Part shown: piece after piece, positions 1 through 10,100 of the stretch
How the letters are laid out: each line of letters opens with the position of its first letter
How positions within the stretch are numbered: the first letter of the stretch is position 1
NCBI GenBank assembly: GCA_950022655.1
Contig: OX465584.1
Coordinates: 56,471,789-56,535,788, forward strand
Direction: 5' to 3'
DNA from: Alentia gelatinosa
Lineage: Eukaryota > Annelida > Polychaeta > Phyllodocida > Polynoidae
DNA length: 64,000 nucleotides
The notes under the pieces: model-generated
The model's database searches: none
What the model was told of the DNA's origin: nothing
The model's input: only the letters and a program-made list of their open reading frames with translations
Position numbers and translations under genes: made by a program

Positions 1-178
1 TAAGTGGCACGAATAAGCTCAAACTCAAACGAGTGGCGTCTAGATTTTATCCTACCCCGTTTCCATATTTGTTCAGTATCAGAAAGTAGTGGCACAAACA
101 ACACTTTATGTCACTACCTGTGACATAAACAAATCCCATGTTAAGCCTATGGCGTTTTTTATTAGGGGTAGGATAAAG
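1..178. repeat. Foldback element family A, partial copy
   Basis: The stretch carries TTATCCTACCCC near position 50 and the inverted GGGGTAGGATAAAG at 165-178, with GTTAAGCCTATGG just inside. The same terminal sequence bounds copies at 8283-8590, 47705-48125 and 61047-61352. The copy runs off the window start. No coding potential; probably a non-autonomous DNA element. Confidence 0.6.
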
Positions 179-246
179 ACAGTGACAACTTCAAATATGA
201 ACATTTTACACAATACTATTTCACCAGCCTCTGCTCCCAAAATGCC

Positions 247-390
247 TCACAAGTCTTCACTTCCAAGACCAATGAGGTTCTTTTGAATTCCCTCCAGGTC
301 TTGGTATGAGTTGCTTACTTTAAAACGTCCGAGCAATTCACTGTGATTTCCAAATCCATTGGAAATGTCTTTGTTCGATAAAATTGTCAT
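247..390 (-). CDS. Small open frame overlapping the unknown exon
   Basis: A 47-codon minus-strand frame starts at ATG 388-390 and stops at TGA 247-249, with peptide end SYQDLEGIQKNLIGLGSEDL. It overlaps the end of the 338-595 frame in a different phase and has protein-like composition. It may be the true continuation of that exon after an indel or an unseen splice. No family is recognised, and an independent small protein is less likely. Confidence 0.2.
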   Translation of the reverse strand: MTILSNKDISNGFGNHSELLGRFKVSNSYQDLEGIQKNLIGLGSEDL

Positions 391-595
391 TTTTCACTGT
401 GCAATTGGGTGAGTTACTGACATCGTTGAAGATAGCAAGCATCAAAGATAAGAGCAAAGAAGAAGGAACGAAAACGCCCGTTATAAAGTGGTCAGCTCTT
501 CTTTGGACAGTTTCATGGCAATTCTTTTGTAATAGATGTGATTTTGCATCTTCATGTTTTCTTCTTACTTCGTATTCTGGATCGAGTTTGCCAAC
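338..595 (-). CDS. Candidate terminal exon of an unknown minus-strand gene
   Basis: A minus-strand frame opens right after a good splice acceptor (T-run then CCCTAG, with the exon starting at 595) and runs 85 codons to TGA at 338-340. The peptide starts VGKLDPEYEVRRKHEDAKSH. It is charged and helix-like first, then has a hydrophobic stretch around residues 41-56 (VFVPSSLLLSLMLAIF) that could span a membrane. I do not recognise the family. A second open frame (247-390) continues in another phase, so either the splicing differs from what I assume, the exon is frameshifted, or this is a transposon scrap. No upstream exon was found. Its 3' side lies close to a foldback repeat. Existence as a real exon is moderately plausible; function is unknown. 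Confidence 0.3.
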   Translation of the reverse strand, partial: VGKLDPEYEVRRKHEDAKSHLLQKNCHETVQRRADHFITGVFVPSSLLLSLMLAIFNDVSNSPNCTVKNDNFIEQRHFQWIWKSQ

Positions 596-835
596 CTAGG
601 GTAAAAAAATCATGTATGTAACAAAATGTTGCAAGCGATGATATTAAATGTAGGGTGTGAATTTGATGAGGTATTACGGTGCGCAAAATGTGACAACTCA
701 GGTTGATTTACATTGATTTAATACAAGCGCTGAGACTTTATTCCAAATACTTCTCATATTAAAGATAATGTTGAAGATAATAAGACAACCCCTGAGATAG
801 TCAAGGTGATGAATTAGTAGCATTTATTACAGAAC

Positions 836-872
836 TGACGTTTCGACTATTACATAGTCTTTATCTTTTACT
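836..872 (-). other. Retroelement 3'-end motif, hammerhead-like core
   Basis: Read on the minus strand, a 6-bp stem (GACTAT / ATAGTC, loop GTA) is followed at once by GAAACG. This has the stem II plus GAAA arrangement of hammerhead ribozymes found in Penelope-like and related retroelements. The expected CTGATGA box before the stem is only partly matched (GATAAA), so catalytic activity is doubtful. A similar motif lies at 20113-20142. The rest of 600-1590 holds no gene that I can see, apart from a G-rich purine tract at about 1209-1262. Confidence 0.25.
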
Positions 873-1597
873 TTGCATATTCTTACAACTTATATTTACG
901 TATACAAACATAGAGCAGTAAATAACTAAAAATTAATGTTATCATAAAATGATAAACCTGCATTGTGAATATATGTGAATGAATGAGACGTGGCTACAGA
1001 GGGGTGATTCCACCAAGACGTTCAATATATGCCAATCATGTCTTCTGGCGCTGTTTAGCTCCCGCATCCCCAACACTCTACATACAGATATCCTGGCTAC
1101 TGGTCAGGATATGTGCTGGGAGATTAATACCCTCTCACTTTGATCTCAATCGAGTTACAGTCAGGAGCAGGCGAAATTTATTGCTATGGCAACACAGGCA
1201 GCCAGGGAACTGGAGGAGGGGAGGGGGGAGGGGTAGAGGGAGGTGTAGGGTTACAGGGAGTGGCTTGGAGCCATAAACAGGAGATTTGGTTCATATTGGA
1301 TAAGTCTTTGATTCATGTGCCAGTCAGAGAAGGATACATAGCCTACTTTGATGAACTTTATTCTTATTGTGTTTAATCATTTAATGAATGTTCATAATCA
1401 AAGACTTGAACAAGTCTAGGGTATATACACAACCAGACCTTACAAGATTTATCACAATTTATCAAGATGCTATAAAACACAGCCCAACCTGGCCTGGCAA
1501 AAAAATTCGTGCTGGTGGATTCATTCCTTAACACCTCTTTAGTAAGCCAGATGCTACCTTGGTAAATATATTTTGAGAAATACTAAATTGGACTCAC

Positions 1598-4276
1598 CAT
1601 TCCATGGCTTCGTCGAGGCCCTCGCCTTTGATGGCTGACGTTTTGAAGATCTGGTATTTCCTGTTTTTCAATGCAGAGAGACCAAGGGCGTTGGCGACTT
1701 CCGTCACAGACATGGCGCCTTCAATATCTTGTTTGTTGGCGAATACGACCAATATGGCTTTCTTCAGCTCATCTTCCTGAAAATGCAAAGTCAAGATATA
1801 TACAGGGATGTCAGCAGCCCAAGAAGAAAATCCCTGAAGTTATTCGCTGGGACACACTCCCCCTCCCCTCCCCACATGCCACAATGAACAGGTTTACTGG
1901 AAACTCATCACAATTGATGAAATCTGTGTTCCCTGGAAAACCCTGACAATCATGGAAGCAGAAATACACGCATTTATAGGAAAATCCGGTATATGGGGTT
2001 CATGAAAGAATATGGGGTTGACATACACAGGTTCTATTAAAACTTTTAACCCTTTAAGGCCGAATGATGCCTTGAGGCATCATCCAGCCCAGGGCGAATG
2101 ATGCATTGAGGCATCATCCGTCCCAGGGCGAATGATGCCTTGAGGCATCATTTCTCAAAAACACACAAATTCGTTTTTAACTAGGAAATAATGGAACAAT
2201 AGTAATCAAATTTTAACAGAATGTAGGTCTAACACCACATTTACTATTTCTATTCAGAAGAAATAAAATATTTCGTTATATATTTTTTATCACGTGATTA
2301 ATCATTCAAATTATGAGTTTTAACCATTATGTGCCCGTCCCCTAGCGGGACAAACAGCCAACATCTCCCGCCTTTAAGGGATTACCTCGGCCGTAAGCAC
2401 CCGTCCTTAAAGGGTTAAATATTGAGGACAATATCTTTGTGTTTTATAAATACCATGAGTTCAGGGATTTCCCTGAACTCTGACATCCCTGATATTAAAA
2501 GAAATGGAAAGCAGACTCGATCTCTATCGAAGATATCAGAATAATGAACAGCTGTATCTAGCCATATACTTTATTTGTCAGTGATATCTGTGTTATGTAT
2601 TTTGGCACTAAAAGTGTCACTGAGGAAAAGAATACCGTCAAACTGACTTGAAGATACATATGCAGCTTCAAGCATCCTGGTAAATTATGTTGATTGTTAC
2701 AGAAATTACCTCATCATACTGAGGACTTATTCCAAAAATGTTTTCCGTAGTATGATCTTAACTCTTTGTCAATGCAAAGAACGAAGACGAAAAAGGAAAA
2801 CTTGTTTGTAAACATATTCCATGTCTGATTTAGGGCAAGAGTTCTCCAGATTACGAACCTCAAGCATAGAGACGAGTTCTTGTTTAGAAATACCGATCCT
2901 GTCTCTGTCCATACTGTCTACGACGTAAATAATGGCATCTGTGTTGGAGAAGTAACACCGCCAGTAAGGCCTGCAAAATAAAAACAAGACAAATGTCAAC
3001 CAAAAATGAGTTGAAAAATATCCACAAGCTCCCAATAAAGAGAAGTCAACAAATATAAAAACAGTTTGGTATGCCCACTTCGAACTTCTACCAATACCAG
3101 TTTAGACCTGTGTTTTCTTATTGCTTTAGAATATGAGGGAAATATATTACAAAGTTAATATGGTTATTCCCAATAATATATAGTGGAGACAGAAAATATA
3201 TTCCCTGTGATCTCCCATTTTTACCACTTTACCACGGTAAGGCACGGTATGTTACTTTTGATACAATTTGTAAAGATTGAGAGAAAAACACTCAAAAGAT
3301 CGTCCTGGATTATCAGAAATAGTTCTTTTAGAAGGGTCTTTCTTATAGGCCTAATATATGTCTCAAGTAAGTTATGAAATGCATACAACTTATCTAATAC
3401 TGGTTATGATACTTGAGATTAGAACACAACATCTAATGAATTTTAAATGCAATAAAAAGATTTTGAGCGTATCACATGTTGTGCTCAAGAATACACAATA
3501 CTGTTAAAGCATAACGCATCATGGCTTTTCCCGATGATGAAATAAGGAATAGTAACCACTATTGGTGGGAACCTTTTTTATTACTTCAAGACATGTATGC
3601 ACTTTACAAAATCACATACATCTACATTCATACTGAGAATTAATGAAAACAATGCACAGTACCTGATACTCGTTTGTCCGCCGAGATCCCATACTTGGAA
3701 TTTTAGATTTTTATATGTGACTGTCTCAACGTTGAACCCAATGGCTGGAAGAAGAAAAACCATGTTTCATTGATTATTTAAACTGTTGTCTTCTGATCTC
3801 TTCTATTATTGGTTGAAATGATCCTTAAAAAATACTCTTAATTCTCAAGAAAACACTGCTTTTGCTCTTTGGATTCATAATATACATTATATAATATTTA
3901 GTTCAGGTTATAATCTCTACTTTTGTGAAGATCAGTAACAGGAAATTGGATACATGTGTGATAACATTGCAATTTTATATTGGATGACTGCAACCAAGGA
4001 CTGATTTGTGCCCATACCTGGATTCTAATCGTCACTTTTACAATTATTTTGCAGTTACTAAACCTACCTATTGTATCAGAAAAAAATGTCAGTTAATTAT
4101 ATACTCGGTAAAACATAGGAAAGTAAAGGAAATTAACATACTTGGAATGGTAGTAACGACTTCCCCGACTTGAAGTCTGTAAAGGATTGTGGTCTTTCCG
4201 GCTCCATCGAGGCCAAGAATCAAAATTCTCCTCTCTTTTGATCCAAATAGACCACTGAAGTAACTCAGTAAGCCAC
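1598..4276 (-). CDS. ARL1: ARL1-type small GTPase (partial: first and last exons not found)
   Basis: ADP-ribosylation factor-like 1, an Arf-family GTPase that in other animals acts at the trans-Golgi and recruits GRIP-domain golgins when GTP-bound. Four exons with GT-AG borders and matching phases are visible: 4276-4142, 3744-3663, 2970-2859 and 1776-1598. Joined, they cover about residues 2-170 of an expected length near 180. Motifs seen: P-loop GLDGAGKTT, switch I threonine in TTIPTIGFNVE, switch [14 protein letters not shown] guanine-specificity motif, and TSAIKG. The long run [20 protein letters not shown] is typical of ARL1 rather than ARF1. The first exon should supply ATGG, giving Met-Gly and a myristoylation site, but it could not be placed. 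The exon after 1598 should encode the last ten or so residues (usually LVETLKSR-like); it was not found and may lie beyond the window start. No stop or frameshift interrupts the visible exons, so the gene looks functional. Intron 4 holds a TTAA-flanked miniature transposon. Confidence 0.93.
2050..2414. mobile_element. TTAA-flanked miniature transposon (piggyBac-like), in an ARL1 intron
   Basis: The element starts CCCTTTAAGG and ends CCTTAAAGGG, and TTAA lies directly outside both ends (2046-2049 and 2415-2418), as expected for piggyBac insertion. Inside the left end are three tandem units of about 36 bp, each holding the perfect inverted repeat ATGATGCCTTGAGGCATCAT or a close variant. No transposase is present, so it would depend on one in trans. 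It lies between ARL1 exons 4 and 5. Confidence 0.7.
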
Positions 4277-4512
4277 CTAGGATGGAACAGCAAAACAACG
4301 CGTTTTATTAAGGTAATCATGATATAGCGTAGACTTGTTTGTAGTTGAAATGTATTGAATAAAAATCTGGAAATATCATTAGGAATGGCTCTTATAAAGG
4401 GCAGGATTTCTTGAGTAGCTGTGATAAGGCCGCACTAAATTCCCTAGTGACAAGGAGAGGGTAGCACTGGGGCTAATGGTCTTGGGTTCACTTTCTGAGA
4501 CGGCAACATGAA

Positions 4513-4581
4513 TACTGGAGAACTCGTCCCAAAATGAACTCAACCAGTAACGAACTTTGTTTCGGGTTGAGTTCTCCAGTA
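4513..4581. repeat. Inverted repeat (hairpin) upstream of ARL1 exons
   Basis: TACTGGAGAACTC at 4513-4525 pairs with GAGTTCTCCAGTA at 4569-4581, and an inner AACTCAACC/GGTTGAGTT pairing is also possible. More GAGTTCTC/GAGAACTC pieces continue to about 4950, so this is probably part of a larger repeat. No coding potential. Confidence 0.5.
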
Positions 4582-5054
4582 ACCATCAAAACAGGTCTTT
4601 GGCATATCCCGAGAGTACTGGCCATCGTCTCACTAAGTTCATCTCGCCGTCATTTGACCCTTTTACTCGAGGGTAACAGGAGAAACCGGCCTCCGGGAAC
4701 ACTCGGTCCCGGCGGTTCTTGGAGAATTCGGAACTGGCTTTTTCAGAAAACCTGGCCGCGATGAGAACTCGGCCACTGTATTATTTCATAGAAATTCTAA
4801 CTTTGATGCTTGGATGACATTCCAATGATATAATCCAATATCAAATTCAAAGCATTGATGGGACTGGTTTCTCCTGGATGCCGAGTTCTCTCGGGTGCCG
4901 CATTGTCCTCCGGGCCGATTTCTCCTTGGTGCAGAGTTCTCTTACAGAGTTCACAGTCAACCAACCAATCTGAGGACTGGACACGTATGTTTAACTATTG
5001 TGTTGAAAATAAAACGGAATCCATAACCATGTACAAGAGTTCTGTGATTACAAC

Positions 5055-5290
5055 AGGGATGTCAGTTGGGGTAAAAAAAAGGGTAACTATTTTTTCATGT
5101 AAAATATGCTGCCTCCCAAAAAACGAGAAAATATAGTAACATGGTGTCGGCCATGGCGTGGGGCTGAGGGTTTGTGGGGAGGTTCAAACCATTGTTTTAA
5201 ATAAATCAATAGTCATGGTTAATTGTGCCCCTAGAAACCTCTCCACTTCCACCCTCCTGTGAGGCCGATGGGAATCGGATGGACATTTTT
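5055..5290. repeat. CAGGGATGTCAG-family repeat, diverged copy
   Basis: It begins with CAGGGATGTCAGTTGGGG and holds inside the GAGGTTCAAACCA and CCATGGCGTGGGGCTGAGGG blocks shared, in inverted order, with copies at 11952-12198, 15879-16145 and 19741-20003. The end is not clear. A 20-base G run follows at 5321-5340 and short repeats of GATTTGCGGTGG follow at 5385-5470. Confidence 0.45.
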
Positions 5291-5804
5291 ATTCAAAGTG
5301 ATGAACCCTTTATTATAATTGGGGGGGGGGGGGGGGGGGGTTCAGCTTGATTAGCTAACTTGGTACTTAGACAATTTGCGTTGACTACCGATTTGCGGTG
5401 GACGATTTGCGGTGGGTTCGAACGTTTTGCTGTGACATTCTCCGGGGGCCGTGGTGGATGTTTTGCGGTGCAAAGTGAAGAGTGTTAGAGTGATTCCAAC
5501 ACTCATAAACGGCCGAGTTTTACAATTAAGAAAAAACTAATGATCTTGTGAGTCTGTATTGATTCTGGGATAAATATACTAGTGTTTGTCTATTGTTGTC
5601 TCCCTCCACATCAGTCTGTTAAATCTGTGGGAGGGTGCACACCCATCTCCCAGTAGAGAAATAGGACTGTGGCAAAACATCTATGATTCGCTAAATTACA
5701 TTTACAACTGTAAAGATTCTAGGTGAAATATTCACCCCACATCTATAATGGTGGGAAAGGCTGATTCTATTGCCGGTACTGGATAGTATAAACAGGATTT
5801 ACAG

Positions 5805-6146
5805 GACGTTAGGGCCCACCAGCTGAAAGTCAGGACACTAGGGCCCACCATCTCCCTGGGTGTGAAAGCCTCAGTCGCGCCTCGGCACCTGTGGCGCCGG
5901 GAGGCAGAAATTGCAGAAGTGGTGATTAGAGCTCATCTATGTTTTCTGTTCAGTACGAAGAACGGCGCTTTTTAGTGGAAAATAAAGGCATAAATGACGC
6001 GATTTCCACAAATATCATTAAATGTAGGCAATGGTTTGATATGTATGCCTACGGCACCTCAATGCTTTATGTCGATGTTATGAAAAGTGACATCCATATA
6101 AGTGGACTCTTAACATCCTGACTTTCAGATGGTGGGCCATAACGTC
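5805..6146. mobile_element. Miniature inverted-repeat element, 31-bp terminal repeats
   Basis: The left end (5805-5835, starting GACGTTAGGGCCCACC) and right end (6116-6146, ending GGTGGGCCATAACGTC) are inverted copies with 2 mismatches in 31. The 340-bp interior has no long frame. A non-autonomous DNA transposon is likely; I do not recognise the superfamily. Confidence 0.65.
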
Positions 6147-6149
6147 TAT

Positions 6150-7147
6150 ATACACGGTACCAGTGGAAGATCTGCATGCGAGCTGAACAGCTTGAGTATT
6201 GTATTGAATACAAAAAGATAAATAAAGATTCATGCCTCTCTCTCTGTCTCAGACTCCTATCAATATCATCATACTTACTAGCAAGACATAGCCTGCCTCG
6301 GTTTCGTATGACCCTCACACGAATCCGAGTGAACAGAGTTGCACTCCTTATTAAACCCATCACATGTATCCCATACGAACCCTACCCCCACACCATAAAA
6401 CCGATAAAACCAATACGGCTGACAAATTGATGTTCTTCTGATCGACGATTGCGTGTTGGTTTTCTCAATTTCGTTCCTTAGTGTTCCCATGTACCGTAGT
6501 AAAGTATTTATTCATACCACGTAGAATGTGACAGAAACAAGATGGATCTATCAACCAATTTTGATACCGTGGTTCGTTAATAATAATAACAATAAACATC
6601 TGTCGAAACACGGTCAAACCGGCGTCGACACGGACCAACTCCCACAGGCCACAGCGGCGCAGTGGGCTTGGCCCTCTTCGGTAACACCGAGCAGAATTGG
6701 TACAATAATCTGTTTTAAAAGTGGGTTATTGTACAATCTATGTGGTTGATGAAGAGGTCATTATCAACTGTGATTTGTATATAGTCAAATTAAGAATTAG
6801 TTACTTACCCATTATTAAATGCTGCTCTTTGAGTGTGTTTGGCAGTAGGTTTACTTACTTCGTCTGTACTGAAAACGTGTACACTCCCTCTGCTCATGCG
6901 CGAAGTCGATTAGTCATCGGTCTAGAATATATGGTTTCGTATCTAAGATATCTTCTATCTCATTTCAAGAATGTGGTCACTAAATAAAAAACTAAATTAT
7001 TAGATTGCAAATATATATTGAAATTATCTGTATATTGATTAAACACATTGTTATATCATTGTTTTATATTTGCTAAACTATATTTCTAAAGCTACAGTCA
7101 AGATTGCATGTCAAACAAGTCTAGGGAATTTTCCGAAAATTCAGAAA
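6150..7147 (+). promoter_or_regulatory. Upstream region of the SR splicing-factor gene
   Basis: No gene is seen here. It is the expected place of the promoter and 5' UTR of the plus-strand gene that starts at 7148. I see no clear TATA box. A possible 5'-UTR splice acceptor (TTCCGAAAATTCAG) ends about 4 bases before the start codon. Confidence 0.3.
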
Positions 7148-10100
7148 ATGTCAAGGCGGATGATGGGGCAATTATTTGTCGGACGTCTTAGTAAGAATGC
7201 CAGAACGAGAGACCTCGAAGAACTCTTTGAACATTATGGACGACTTTCAAGATGTGATATAAAATACGGTAATTGTAATTCATCGTATTATAAACGTTTT
7301 CCCCATAGACATTGTTCAGTCTGGCCTCCCAGAGGCGACGCCGCAAGATACAGGAAACACATTTGATTACCGGTACCTGACAAGTGGCATATTGAGCTGT
7401 AATTTGACCCCAAATCGGACCAGATCTAGTTAAGTTTAGTGTTGTATTTATAATAAAAGGAGAGGTTTATTGAAAGAACTCAGTATATCTTGTTACTGCC
7501 ACCACACCGAACCACACCAGAGGCAGAGATCTGATTATTGCGGGTCGACTTGGTCTGAGTTCGAGCTAGATCTAGATCTATATATATTTTCGGTGATAAC
7601 TCCGCGGGGACCACTCCGCGAATAATAATTATAGTAAACTTACATTTAAGGACTATTAAAATACATGCTTGTCTAGATTACCTAATTGGAAATTGGAAAT
7701 AACCCGCAGGTCCCCTTCTGCGGTAGGGTTATGATCAAGGGGGGGGGGGGGGGGGGGCGTGGCGGGGGACAAGCTCAGAGGCCGGTCGTGGGGAGGCCGG
7801 ACAAGCCCAGAGGCTAGAAAGATGTTTATTCTTTATCCTGCCCCACATGTTAATCTCCATATACTTAACTCTATGACTATGCTACGGTTATTATTCCATA
7901 AAATATCCATAGGCCAGGCGTGACGTATGAAGTTAAACATAAGAAGTTGTTTACATGGCGTTCGTTGTCTCTGGACTATAAACAATTTTTTAATGTTTCT
8001 TGATAGTATTCCACGACCGGCGTCAGATAAAGCAGTCGTATGACCCTCGGATTTGACCCTATCCAATTCCCTCGCATTTGCTTGGATACTGCTATGCGTC
8101 AACGGAGCATGTGGCCGTTTGTATCTGAAACCACTCTATATGTGTATGTATACATGACCCTGTTGGGACAGGGCTGGTTATCCAGGCTAGGTCTGATTAG
8201 GCCCAGTAATGCTAGTTCAATATACAGAAACCAAATACTATCATTACAATCATGTTATTTGGGAAGGATATGAAGTATGCCAATTTATCCCACCCCTAAT
8301 GTAAAATCCCATAGGCTTAACATTGAATTTCCATATGCCACACTCCCTGGCATACAGAGTTTTATATGCCACTAGTGGCATACAGAATTATTATCACGTA
8401 ATATTCCAAAATCGAGGAGACGGTAGGATAAAATCAAAACCTGATTCATTTTAATCTTGGCCACCGCATGCCCCTCCTGGAGTTTTTACTCCAGACTTCA
8501 CTCGGCTTCGCCTCATGAAGTCACTTTGCCAAACTCCAGTAGTGGCATATGGTGGCTAAGATTAAAACTCATCCAGTTTTACGATATGATGATATATCTA
8601 TATGTAACACAAGACAGCAAGTAGTGTTTTAGATATTTAGAAATATTCCATAATTCCAGCTTATTAATAATCTCAATCTTTCTCTTCTTTTCGTTTATAG
8701 GTGCTGAAATGGGTGAGTTTTTTTCATTCGTCTTGCACGGCCATCAAAAAGTCGATGTGAAAATTTCTTAATATGTATTCTTTTAAATCTAAGGGTATTC
8801 CGAAAATGTATAGATGAAACGAAAACCAAACTAAATACTGAAATTAAGGAACCTGATTATGTATTTAGAAAGACCTGCTTATCAAGAGCGTCATCTTAAT
8901 AAGATTCATAGCAATACATGTGGAATGTATTCTATGATAAAACTAATTGAGAATAATATTGTTATACATGGATATTCGTGTCTGTGATATGTCAATGATA
9001 AAATAATTGATACAGTTATTCTTCATAAAGTGTTTTTTTGTTAAAATATTTCCAGCTTATGCCTTCGTTGATTTCGAAGACAGAAGAGATGCTGAAGTAT
9101 GTACTCTTTCATTCTCTATATCGTTACTGCAGTGGATTTACACCAGTCTAGATTATACTCACACAATGATAATGATTACGAGTGTTGGCATTAGTATGAG
9201 TGGCATTGGAAATACTTAAGTTGATCTCTTGAAGTTTTAAGTTAGGATGAATAAATTGATGTTAAGCTATTGTATTGAGATTCAATGAATTTATGGAAAT
9301 AAGTAATAATAATGTTAAACATATCCTTGTTTTTAATCGTGGTACCTTAAGCTACAAGGCCAACAAATTCAATTTTTTTTTCCATTTCACCTCATATTTG
9401 ATATGGACGAAGTAGCATTCTGAGTACCCATACTCTTTCGTATCTTATAAATAATTAACTTCAGATAGAAAATATTTTAAAGACATATTCAATATACCTA
9501 GTATCGAATTTGGCATACTAATTATTCAATCAGAAATATACCAGCGTACTGTAGGAGAGCTTTTACACCTCATTTTTCTCTTGAAATTGCTGGAAATCTT
9601 AAAGTGCAGTAGGTAGGTCTTATGCTGTATTTATTTTACTCTGAAATTATAAGAATAAAAATAGGTTTTGTTAATGAGAATAGCGCAGTTATTCAGTTAT
9701 CAGGAAGATCAATAATTAACCCAAAATGTACAAGCTTTTCCTTTAAGATTGTTCAACTTTTCGCAGTGTCCTATTACTTATAGATGCTATAGTTCCCTTG
9801 CCTATAGCCAAGTCCTCTTAAAACTTGGTAAATGGCATGATTTCTACTCCTCACTTAGATTGTAAATGTTAAATCTTTTAAGAAATTGCCACCTAAAAGT
9901 TCTATAAATACTCCTCTTTTTACACAAAAAAAGAATTATTAGTACACTTGTCTAATACATTAAATAGAAGATTTTTATGTCTGGATGTATATTTACAACA
10001 AGAAATAATCTAAATCATTTTGTATGATTATCATAAAATGAACAGTCAGTCTCGTATGATTTGACAGTTTGAATTTTTAGCAGAATCTCTTTTGAATCCT

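Noticed and set aside
817..854. Minus-strand peptide VETSVL as the missing last ARL1 exon
   Set aside because: Only VET matches the expected LVETLKSR, the acceptor is absent, and the sequence belongs to a retroelement-type motif.
5321..5340. Pure G run, and another at 7741-7757
   Set aside because: Simple low-complexity tracts, possibly length-uncertain; no function can be argued.
5641..5646. ATGG followed by GTGTGC on the minus strand as ARL1 exon 1
   Set aside because: Phase fits but the donor is weak, and four bases are too little to decide.
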